64,000 nucleotides of DNA, from assembly GCF_023276375.1 (NCBI RefSeq), contig NZ_JALLPK010000001.1, positions 1,302,001 to 1,366,000 on the forward strand. Direction: 5' to 3'. Shown one piece after another: positions 56,591 through 64,000 of this stretch (within the stretch, counting starts at the first letter, position 1; each line of letters begins with the position of its first letter). The position numbers and the translations under genes were made by a program. The stretch is from Halocatena marina (GTDB taxonomy: Archaea > Halobacteriota > Halobacteria > Halobacteriales > Haloarculaceae). A model generated the notes under the pieces. The model searched no databases. It was not told the origin of the DNA and was given only the letters and a program-made list of their open reading frames with translations.

Positions 56591-58045
56591 TCATTTATCT
56601 CTTGAAGACGAGGAGGGTGTGCTGACACAGCTTGGTGAGGACGACCTCGATACCCAGACATTTTTCAACTCTCCAGACGACGACTCGAAAGAGATGGCTT
56701 CCCCGCTTACGTTGATGACGCATTTTCGAAGCAGTACATTCTGACAGTTCGAGAATACAATGCCCTGTCGGTCGGATCCAGTTTGTTCGATGTAGCAGTT
56801 AGTGAACCGGGTGTTGTCTGCCTCTTCGACGAGAATGGTCGGCCCTTTCGCTGCAGAGCCAGTGATCTGGACGGTGTCCATGCGAAGCCACCGTGGATCT
56901 GAGTCCGTACTATTATCGGATTGTGACGTTTTCCCTTCGCGGTAAATCGCGGGCGTCCCATCGTTGTTGTACACGATTTGAGAGTCCGACATGGAAAGCG
57001 TCCGGCCACCGGTCCACATAGAGATGGCAGAACCCATGGTTGGATTATCCTGAATAATGACGTCTGTGTTCCGGATCTTCGCGCCAGCATCATCGCGCTG
57101 TCCAATGTCGTCGGGAGATTGTTCAACGACAATACCGCGCATTTTGAACGAGTCGTCCTCTCTGGTGTGCGGGCCGGAGTACTTACTCGGGTCGACTTCG
57201 ACGGTTGCGCCGTCGACGTAGCTGCCTTCGCCCGAAAATCGAATACCGCTGACATTATTATTGCGGTAAGTACCGCCCTCAATTTGGATCGAGCTCAGTG
57301 ATCGGCTCGCGTAGATGCCGTTGTTGCCGAACTCTTCGAGATGACAGTCGATGATCTTGATCGTTCCCTCGCCACCGTACACCGAGATCCCGACCCGGCC
57401 GTCACCGCCTTTGTAATGCGCCCACGCCGAGCCTTTCTTCGCAACGAAGTTTTTGATTGTTCCGGTTGCGTCTGGATCGTTCACGCGGAGTTGCCAACAG
57501 CGGGTGACATCGTTGGAATTGGCGGTGCCGCGTCCGATGTGCTCGATGTTCTCGATGTGGAACCCGCACTCAGAGGCGACTCGGATGCCCGTTGCGGTGT
57601 TCTCGGATCGGACATCGACATCGAAGTTCTCATACAGTGCTTGTTCACACGAGCCGTTGATGAAGAATTCGTTGTATCCTTCGGGGAATGTGAACAGCAC
57701 GTCGTCGCTCGTCCCGCGAATCCCGATCCGATCGGTATTGAGCGAGATTGACCCCTCCCAGTGATACGTCCCTGAGGGGAATTCGATGAGCGTTTTCCCA
57801 TCGAGGGCCGACTTGACCTTGCTTGAGACGTCTGCATTTCCCTTTGGATTACAGCCCAGATCAGCGACCGCATCGACAACGCGATCGAATGTGATCCCGT
57901 TACGGGTTGCTGCGCGTGCACGCCCAATCTGCGTTGTACCGACTGCAGAGCCGGTGACAACGGCTCCGATAAGCTTCATATACCCACGTCTGCCTAAATA
58001 TACGCTCTCCTTATTCTCTCGCTTACTCTTTACATCAGACGACAT
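56591..58045 (-). CDS. Tat-exported right-handed beta-helix protein
   Basis: About 484 residues from the ATG at 58045; the frame reaches eight codons further. Signal GRRGYMKLIGAVVTGSAVG followed by an AxA-type cleavage region (RARAAT). The mature protein opens with the pectin-lyase-like cap (LIEFPSGTYHWEGSISL, IGIRGTSDDVLFTF) and continues with repeated helix rungs: FHIENIEHIGRG, IKIIDCHLEEFGNNGIYAS, IQIEGGTYRNNNVSGIRFS. It probably binds or cleaves polysaccharides outside the cell. No catalytic set could be assigned. Single gene. Confidence 0.87.
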   Translation of the reverse strand: MSSDVKSKRENKESVYLGRRGYMKLIGAVVTGSAVGTTQIGRARAATRNGITFDRVVDAVADLGCNPKGNADVSSKVKSALDGKTLIEFPSGTYHWEGSISLNTDRIGIRGTSDDVLFTFPEGYNEFFINGSCEQALYENFDVDVRSENTATGIRVASECGFHIENIEHIGRGTANSNDVTRCWQLRVNDPDATGTIKNFVAKKGSAWAHYKGGDGRVGISVYGGEGTIKIIDCHLEEFGNNGIYASRSLSSIQIEGGTYRNNNVSGIRFSGEGSYVDGATVEVDPSKYSGPHTREDDSFKMRGIVVEQSPDDIGQRDDAGAKIRNTDVIIQDNPTMGSAISMWTGGRTLSMSDSQIVYNNDGTPAIYREGKTSQSDNSTDSDPRWLRMDTVQITGSAAKGPTILVEEADNTRFTNCYIEQTGSDRQGIVFSNCQNVLLRKCVINVSGEAISFESSSGELKNVWVSRSSSPSCVSTPSSSSRDK

Positions 58046-58805
58046 CGTTGGGTAATGCGGCATTAGCAAAATCTAAATTCTCTCTATACGCGTATTAATT
58101 TTATTGTGGTTGTATATGTATAAAATATGGATTCAGTCTTGTTGGTCCGTGGGAGCATCCGTAAGTGTGATTGCCGAAAATAAACAACACGTTCTCTCAA
58201 TCTATTGGTTGTTTCAGAGCGTTAATTGTTAGCTTAGCTCTTCATCGACTGGATGAATTCAGAACCTCGATACAACGACGTGAATGAACAACAAGACTGG
58301 AATATCACCCCAGGAGCTAGGCCGTGGTAACTATCCCGTGGAGAATAGAGCGTGAGTGATCACATTTGCTACCGATATCTATCAACCATAGATGCGTGAA
58401 TGTACTGCGGAACGCTATCGATTGTTTCATTTCCCCATCTTTGATGGTGATGCCAATCATATCATATAACCACCGCATAATTTGTATGGAGATTATATTC
58501 CTGTATTTTTGTTCAAGCACAACATCACATCGATAGTGTCAGAATATCAGATTGGGAAAGTTTATTGATACACTGTTGTCATAGATCAATCGATGATTTT
58601 GTTTACGTCGTCTCTGATTCTCTCATAACGCCTTTTCTCCCACGCTGGTGGCGCTATTCATTCACAAATCATCATCACAATCTTGTCCGATTTTCCTACT
58701 GAATTGAGCTGCTGCATGTCTGTTAGTTGTTTAGTACCGCGATGGGACAAACACTCGTATGAAGGTTGACGAGTATTAAGTGCGATACTATCATCAACGT
58801 AGTGT
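58046..58805. other. AT-rich non-coding stretch
   Basis: No recognisable gene. Presumably holds the promoters of the beta-helix and PadR-like genes. Confidence 0.45.
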
Positions 58806-59165
58806 ATGTCGACGACAGTGTCAGGCGACAGCAAATCAAGTATCGCACCAGAACTCACCGCCTTCCAACAGCGCATCCTCGCCATCCTCGCCGAAGAGGC
58901 GCGCTACGGCCTCGCCATCAAACGCGAACTCGAACAGTACTACGGCTCGGAGGTCAACCATGGCCGACTCTACCCCAACCTCGACGATCTCGTCGAGATG
59001 GGCCTCGTCGAGAAAAGCGAACTCGATAAGCGAACCAACGAGTACGCGCTCACCGAGGACGGCCACGACGCCATCATCACCCAGCTCTCGTGGGTCTTCT
59101 CGCGCTTCATCACCGACGACAGCCGCGCCGAAGAAATCAAAGACCTCGTCACCGCCCAGCAGTAA
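58806..59165 (+). CDS. PadR-like winged-helix regulator, copy 2
   Basis: 119 residues, start MSTTVSGDSKSS. Same helix-turn-helix as copy 1: FQQRILAILAEEARYGLAIK, then SEVNHGRLYPNLDDLVEMGL and RTNEYALTEDGHDAI. Nearly the same length and a 55-base identical segment, so a recent duplicate with some divergence. Dimeric DNA-binding regulator; targets unknown. It stands alone. Confidence 0.9.
   Translation: MSTTVSGDSKSSIAPELTAFQQRILAILAEEARYGLAIKRELEQYYGSEVNHGRLYPNLDDLVEMGLVEKSELDKRTNEYALTEDGHDAIITQLSWVFSRFITDDSRAEEIKDLVTAQQ
59004..59058 (+). repeat. 55-bp identical segment within PadR-like genes (copy 2)
   Basis: Identical to 43149-43203; see the copy 1 entry. Confidence 0.85.
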
Positions 59166-59482
59166 GCAAACTCCGACCACTCAAGGGCGTGTGAGTCTAT
59201 TGGAGTTATTCCATCGCGTAGTAACCCCGATTGAAGATTGTCTTCATCGGATATCAACAAATCGTATTCATCTGACTATCAAACAGCTGATTCCTGTCTG
59301 ACGGTCTCACGATAGCCGTGAGCGCCGGTCAGAGTGTTTTCGAATGTTTATCTAACATACACAATTAATGAGTTACGTTGACTACCACGATCAATAGACG
59401 GTTTCATGGTCGATGTACTCAATCGACCTCATTCGTTGGTCAACAAATGTGAACAGTAACGAGATGGTACCTGATTATCTCC
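59166..59482. other. Non-coding stretch between two convergent PadR-like genes
   Basis: No gene recognised; 3' regions of both regulators. Confidence 0.45.
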
Positions 59483-59791
59483 TCAGCCGTTTGTTTGATC
59501 CAAACTCTCTGTGATCCACGTAGAATATGCGTTGATCAGTTGCTCTCCACGGTCAGTGATTGCATAATGATTTGCCCTCCCAGTGAGCTCTGCTTTTTCG
59601 ATCAGTCCTCGTTCGATCAAATCATTCACATTCGAGTAGAGTCTGCTACGAGAAATTTTGGTGTCCCAGCGTGTCTCAAGATCTGATTTGAGTTCGAGCC
59701 CGTACTGTGCGTCGTCGCGTGCCAACACGACGAGCAAATCGCGCTGAAATCCTCGCAGATCGGGACACGGATGAACCGAGTGGTTTATCAT
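59483..59791 (-). CDS. PadR-like regulator, third member
   Basis: 102 residues. FQRDLLVVLARDDAQYGLEL, then KISRSRLYSNVNDLIERGLI and RANHYAITDRGEQLI follow the PadR winged-helix order but with clearly different sequence from copies 1 and 2. Start MINHSVHPCPDL. It converges with copy 2, and its own start faces the carboxypeptidase gene. Confidence 0.88.
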   Translation of the reverse strand: MINHSVHPCPDLRGFQRDLLVVLARDDAQYGLELKSDLETRWDTKISRSRLYSNVNDLIERGLIEKAELTGRANHYAITDRGEQLINAYSTWITESLDQTNG

Positions 59792-60140
59792 GAATCGACC
59801 TCCGCTGACTTGATCAGCACTGTACAGTCTGCGTCCGTAACCGAACGAACCAGACGAGCGACTGTCCCCGAATCACGCTCAAACAAGCTCTTTATCACAC
59901 CCCGATTCAATTTTATGAAGTCCATCATGTCTAGATGAAATAACCACCTCATCAACCATCAACTTGTTGGTGGGACGAATGATGAATCAACTGACAGAGT
60001 CAGTTATCCCAGTATTGTGATTGATTTATCAATAGGATCAGCATACAACCAGACTGATCTGAGTAAATAGTCCGGTTCAGACGATCAAATGACGCATCTT
60101 TTGCCCCAGAATTGATAAGACAGGCCAGCAAACCTCACTC
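59792..60140. other. Divergent promoter region
   Basis: Between the PadR-like gene and the carboxypeptidase gene; no gene recognised. Confidence 0.45.
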
Positions 60141-61652
60141 ATGGCAACTCGACAGGATAAATCAACCGACGCTTACGAGGCGTTACTCGACCGATATCAG
60201 CGGCTGGCGTACGTACAGGACAGTTCGATGGTTCTCTCGTGGGACCAGCAAGTGATGATGCCCGAAGGCGGGACGCCCGCTCGGGCCAAGCAACTCGCTG
60301 CCCTCTCGGCAGTGGTTCATGATCTCATCACTGCCGATGAGTTCGAAGCCGCGCTTCGGGAAGCTGAGGACACACTTGAAGCACTCGATGAGGACCAGAC
60401 AGCAGTGGTGCGGGAGATTCATCGGAAATACGACCGTCAGGAGAACGTTCCTAACGACCTCGTTGCGACACTCGCAGAAACGAAGACAGAGAGTCAGAGC
60501 ATTTGGAAGGATGCGAAGGCTGACGACAGCTTCACTGAATTCGCTCCGTCCTTAAAAAAGTTGAAAAGATTACACGTAAAGCGAGCCAAACACATCAATC
60601 CCGACAAACCGCCCTATGAAGTGTTGTACGAAGACAGCGAGCCGTATCTTCCACTGGAACAAGTGGAACACATTTTCGAGCGCCTCAAAGACAAACTCAT
60701 TCCGCTCATTGATCGGATCAGATCGGAAGGACACACTCTCCCGGATCCGTTCGCGGGCAGATCTTACGACAAGGAAAGTCAGCGGGCGCTTTCGGCGGCT
60801 GCACTCGACCACATCGATTACGACCGAATGCACGGTCGGCTTGATACGTCCCCACATCCATTCACCTCCGGCAACCAGTTCGACGCTCGGATCACCACCC
60901 GGTACAAAGAAGGCGATCCACTGGACGCATTAATGGCCACCGTTCACGAATATGGACACGCGAGCTACATGCTTGGACTTCCTCGCGACGAATACGGGAC
61001 GCCGCTCGGCGAGTCACTCTCCTCGGGTGTCCACGAATCACAGTCGCGATTCTGGGAGAATCACGTCGCTCGGACGAAACCGTTCTGGGAGCTATTCACT
61101 CCAGTCTTGACAGACCATCTTTCAGTCGAGGATCTTGCCGCCGAAGATGCCTATGCCGCGGCTAACCGGATCTATCCGAATAATCACATCCGTGTCGAAG
61201 CCGACGAACTCACCTATCATCTCCACATCATCCTCCGATGTGAAATTGACCGTGCGTTCCTCGAAGGAGACATTTCGGTCGACGAAATTCCCGAGATGTG
61301 GAACCAGAAGATGGAGACATATCTCGGCGTGACGCCACCGACCGACCGGAAGGGCTGTCTACAAGATATCCACTGGTCGAGCCGATTTGCCGCCTTTCAG
61401 GCGTACACAATCGGATCTGTGCTGGCAGCGCAGTTAGATGCTGTGATGCGCGAAGAGATCGACGATGTCGATCACAAGATCCGTAACGGTGAGTTCGGAC
61501 CACTACGCGAGTGGATGGAGAAAAACGTCCACAGCCACGGTCGGAAGTATCCGACCGACGCATTAATCGAGGAAGCCACTGGCGAGCCTTTGACTGCTGA
61601 CTACTTCCTCAATTACGTGGACGAGAAATTCACCGACCTCTACAACCTCTGA
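60141..61652 (+). CDS. M32-family carboxypeptidase (Taq type)
   Basis: 503 residues, the usual length for thermostable M32 carboxypeptidases. Early DSSMVLSWDQQVMMPEGGTP; catalytic HEYGH at residues 269-273; SSGVHESQSRFWENHV with Glu299 as the third metal ligand; later IRVEADELTYHLHIILR and GCLQDIHWSS, all family signatures. A cytoplasmic metallopeptidase that removes C-terminal residues from peptides. Single gene. Confidence 0.96.
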   Translation: MATRQDKSTDAYEALLDRYQRLAYVQDSSMVLSWDQQVMMPEGGTPARAKQLAALSAVVHDLITADEFEAALREAEDTLEALDEDQTAVVREIHRKYDRQENVPNDLVATLAETKTESQSIWKDAKADDSFTEFAPSLKKLKRLHVKRAKHINPDKPPYEVLYEDSEPYLPLEQVEHIFERLKDKLIPLIDRIRSEGHTLPDPFAGRSYDKESQRALSAAALDHIDYDRMHGRLDTSPHPFTSGNQFDARITTRYKEGDPLDALMATVHEYGHASYMLGLPRDEYGTPLGESLSSGVHESQSRFWENHVARTKPFWELFTPVLTDHLSVEDLAAEDAYAAANRIYPNNHIRVEADELTYHLHIILRCEIDRAFLEGDISVDEIPEMWNQKMETYLGVTPPTDRKGCLQDIHWSSRFAAFQAYTIGSVLAAQLDAVMREEIDDVDHKIRNGEFGPLREWMEKNVHSHGRKYPTDALIEEATGEPLTADYFLNYVDEKFTDLYNL

Positions 61653-61695
61653 CGTCGTCCGTGGTATTCAGCTGCTCAATTCTCACAGTCCATCA

Positions 61696-62523
61696 TTAGG
61701 CGGGGAGCTTCGCTTTCAGCGAGAAGGTGAACGGAAGTGCGTGCTCCAATTCGGGAAGCCACCACCGATCGTCCTCGTCAGGTTCCATAGCATCGAAACG
61801 CTGGAAAAACGACCACGGATACTCGTGGAGGAACTCGATTTGTAGTCCTGCATCAGTCAAGGCGGTAACGATCTCACCCATTGGATGGGCAAACCCGTGC
61901 GACCGTTTATTCTCCAATCCGAAGTCCCATCCGGCGTAGCTTCCGTCGAACGATTCCGTGATCGCCTCCCTGTTGAAGAACGGGTGGGCAACCCGAAGCT
62001 CATCAGCGGTACTCTCGTAGTGAAACGGTCCAGCGAATGGGTGCCCATCAGCGATATAGAAAATCCCACCAGCTTCGAGATGAGTAGCGATCACTTTCGC
62101 CCACCGATTCAGGTCGGGAAGCCAATAGATCGTCCCATAAGAGGAAAACACCACATCGAAGGTTTCCTCCAGTATCGCAGGGAGCTCGTAGATATCGCTC
62201 TCAACGAACCGTGCTCGATCCGGCGAGAGTCCAACCCGGTCGCGTAACTCGCGTGCGGTCTCGATCGCAGTGGACGCAAAGTCGACACCTGTCGCGTGCG
62301 CTACTCCTTCGTCGCGGACCCACGAGAGGGTATCCAACCCGAAGTGACACTGTAGGTGTAGCAGTCGTTTGCCAGCGACAGTTAGCTCCTTACGTTCGAG
62401 TCGTCGGAGCGTCGACTCGCCTCCCAGAAATGCCTCGACATCATAGTAGTCGGTGTCTGGGTGGTGTTCTGCGAGTTCGTCCCAATGATCACGATTCTCT
62501 TCGATATATTCTCGGTCATTCAT
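61696..62523 (-). CDS. Class I SAM-dependent methyltransferase
   Basis: About 275 residues from the ATG at 62523 (MNDREYIEENRDHWDELAEH), the natural family start; the frame extends 16 codons further. Motif I region LLHLQCHFGLDTLSWVRDEG, then ATGVDFASTAIETAR, and motif II-IV FDVVFSSYGTIYWLPDLNRW. The methyl acceptor is unknown. Single gene. Confidence 0.92.
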   Translation of the reverse strand: MNDREYIEENRDHWDELAEHHPDTDYYDVEAFLGGESTLRRLERKELTVAGKRLLHLQCHFGLDTLSWVRDEGVAHATGVDFASTAIETARELRDRVGLSPDRARFVESDIYELPAILEETFDVVFSSYGTIYWLPDLNRWAKVIATHLEAGGIFYIADGHPFAGPFHYESTADELRVAHPFFNREAITESFDGSYAGWDFGLENKRSHGFAHPMGEIVTALTDAGLQIEFLHEYPWSFFQRFDAMEPDEDDRWWLPELEHALPFTFSLKAKLPA

Positions 62524-62878
62524 ACGACTGATGGCGAGGGCGACGATATACCGTTTCGGGAATAGTGTCATACAATATCAAATAGCATTATTAGCTACGT
62601 ACGACGGCCTGACCTTCCGAGATGACGAGGACATAAGAATCAGAGCGATCAACAGCGTAGCCGAGTAAACGGCGTGACTCAATTCGCGTAGTCGTTTGTG
62701 AGCCCCGTGCCACAGGTACGTGTGTCACGTCCGTCGAAGAGGGATTCGACAATCACCGTCGGTAATTTATTGTTATAGATCGTGTTTACAAATATGGTCG
62801 CCGTTTGGTCGCTCAAGAACAGGCACACCGAGACAGCCATGCCTCAAAAAACACGCCTCGTTTTGTCTTTGGCGTAAT
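62524..62878. other. Non-coding stretch
   Basis: No recognisable gene. Contains the probable promoter of the methyltransferase and the 3' region of the glycosyltransferase. Confidence 0.45.
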
Positions 62879-63601
62879 TTAATCTCTGGACGCTGGGTCG
62901 TAACAGTCCCCAAAAACTCTCCGACGGAACGCGGCCCGAACCCACTGGAGCGGCTGTGTGATTCCTACCGCTCTGGCCCAGCGGTAGAGTCGGCGGGTCG
63001 GCGCCACGTCCAATACTTCGTCGTATCGGTGGGGATACTCACGCTTCAACCGTCGTTCAAGATCTGAATCGAACTGCGTCCTCGGGACGGTCGGATGGCA
63101 CATCCGAACAGTTTCGCTGTGCTGACAAACTCCTTGAGCGTCTGATTCCATACGCCAGCCAAACTCGACGTCTTCGCGCCATTCTGAGAACGCAGAACGG
63201 AATCCACCGACAGAGAGCGCCGCGTCCCGACGAACCGCTAGATTACAGCCAACGTAATGTCGAGGGCCGAAACTCCGACAGCCGCCGTACACAGGTCCTT
63301 CGAGACAGACCAGTTTGGGATTGTTGTGAAATTTGCTGTGGATGTTCGCAAGCCAATCTCGCGGCGGACGAGTATCGTCATCTGTCAGCGCGACAATCGA
63401 CGCTGTTGCCGCACGAAGTCCCCTGTTCCGTGCCTCTGAACGGTCGATGGAGCCGTCGTCGACGACCAACACCTCGTACGACTTCTCAATAGTCTGATCG
63501 TCGAGACAGGCCATGGTCGGAGCGTGATCGTACGCTGGTACCGATGGGATTACGACCGAAATCGTAGGACTGTCAGCTTCCTGAGCGTACTCGACTTCCA
63601 T
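62879..63601 (-). CDS. Family 2 glycosyltransferase
   Basis: About 240 residues from the ATG at 63601 (MEVEYAQEADSPTISVVIPS); the open frame continues 42 codons upstream without family character. GT-A fold: TISVVIPSVPAYDHAP, EVLVVDDGSIDRSEARNRGL, VALTDDDTRPPRDWLANI with the metal-binding DDD, then GCNLAVRRDAALSVGGF and an acidic EDVEFGWRM. It transfers a sugar to a glycan or lipid acceptor, probably at the membrane inner face. Divergent from the small membrane protein gene at the window edge. Confidence 0.93.
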   Translation of the reverse strand: MEVEYAQEADSPTISVVIPSVPAYDHAPTMACLDDQTIEKSYEVLVVDDGSIDRSEARNRGLRAATASIVALTDDDTRPPRDWLANIHSKFHNNPKLVCLEGPVYGGCRSFGPRHYVGCNLAVRRDAALSVGGFRSAFSEWREDVEFGWRMESDAQGVCQHSETVRMCHPTVPRTQFDSDLERRLKREYPHRYDEVLDVAPTRRLYRWARAVGITQPLQWVRAAFRRRVFGDCYDPASRD

Positions 63602-63732
63602 GCACGAATGGGTCGCCTGTAGAAAGAAAATACGTGTCGATCTAGGCGACCTCGTCCATCTTCTCGTATAATGTAACCACTTTGTGATTTTGGACAGTTC
63701 ATTTATTACGACATCGGTTGTTACCACGCAAC

Positions 63733-64000
63733 ATGAACACCTCTGTCAGTATCGACTCGATCACGCCACTCCAATGGATCGCCGTTGGATGTGCTGTCGT
63801 TAGTGGGATAATACACCTAGTTATTGGTATCCAATCCTTCCCCGGGAGTATGCCTATCGCGTTCATCCTCGCTGGTCTCGGGTTCCTTGGTGCAGTACTT
63901 CTCTTCTTGCTTGATTACCGACGCCGCATGCTCTATCTGCTCGGAGTCCCATTCGTACTCATCCAGATCGTGCTGTACGTGCTGATCAACCAACGCGCAG
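63733..64000 (+). CDS. Small membrane protein, cut by window edge
   Basis: Open from the ATG at 63733 to the last base, 89 codons seen. Three hydrophobic helices: QWIAVGCAVVSGIIHLVIGI, then IAFILAGLGFLGAVLLFLLD and YLLGVPFVLIQIVLYVLI, with a basic RRR loop. It resembles a small haloarchaeal membrane protein family of unknown function. The 3' end lies outside. Confidence 0.8.
   Translation, partial: MNTSVSIDSITPLQWIAVGCAVVSGIIHLVIGIQSFPGSMPIAFILAGLGFLGAVLLFLLDYRRRMLYLLGVPFVLIQIVLYVLINQRA

Overview
The window looks like chromosomal or megaplasmid DNA of a halophilic archaeon (class Halobacteria). The proteins are strongly acidic, several exported ones carry twin-arginine signals with haloarchaeal lipoboxes, many genes start leaderless with a TATA-like box about 25-30 bases upstream of the start codon, and there is a complete haloarchaeal-type gas vesicle locus. 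Coding density is low: AT-rich, apparently empty stretches of 0.3-1.5 kb separate most transcription units. No rRNA, tRNA or CRISPR array was recognised.

Layout. 0.5-4.9 kb: an ATP-grasp ligase, then a divergent short-chain dehydrogenase / IclR regulator pair. 6.3-7.65 kb: an IS5-type insertion sequence with inverted repeats and an exact 8-bp target duplication that carries a thioredoxin gene besides its transposase. 7.7-13.3 kb: a Tat-exported N,N-dimethylformamidase-like protein, a second dehydrogenase, a lipoprotein nuclease and an OFA-type transporter. 13.6-16.4 kb: a cysteine-less TenA protein, an NRAMP-fold transporter lacking the metal-binding motifs, and a translationally coupled P-loop protein. 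16.5-21.2 kb: a double-VOC protein, an HExxH membrane protein, and a small operon of a winged-helix protein, an unknown protein and a J-domain protein.

The core is 21.6-37.1 kb. Two paralogous asparagine-rich exported proteins, in inverted orientation, bracket a region holding the gas vesicle locus. gvpA and gvpO run leftward; gvpF, gvpG, gvpH, three unfamiliar genes, gvpJ, gvpK, gvpL and gvpM run rightward as a tightly overlapping operon. All eight genes known to suffice for vesicle formation in Halobacterium (gvpAFGJKLMO) are present. gvpI, gvpC, gvpN, gvpD and gvpE are absent from the window, and three new genes sit where gvpI is expected. A diverged paralogue of one of the three lies 2 kb left of gvpO. 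The two Asn-rich genes share an upstream element, identical spacing and a stem-loop 5' leader.

37.5-48.8 kb: a TetR regulator, a cluster of pseudogenes (a VOC/TatD chimera and a frameshifted VOC protein), two exported polysaccharide deacetylase-like lipoproteins flanking a PadR-like regulator, a YdjM-like membrane hydrolase and a PEP mutase/isocitrate lyase-family enzyme. 49-54 kb: long-chain acyl-CoA synthetase, a 5'-nucleotidase-like phosphatase, a CBS-domain protein, then remnants of a BCCT transporter and a medium-chain dehydrogenase. 56-64 kb: a Tat-exported beta-helix protein, two more PadR-like regulators, an M32 carboxypeptidase, a methyltransferase, a family 2 glycosyltransferase and the start of a small membrane protein cut by the window edge.

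Best leads: the thioredoxin-carrying insertion sequence, the three extra gvp-operon genes with their outlying paralogue, and the shared structured leader of the Asn-rich protein pair.
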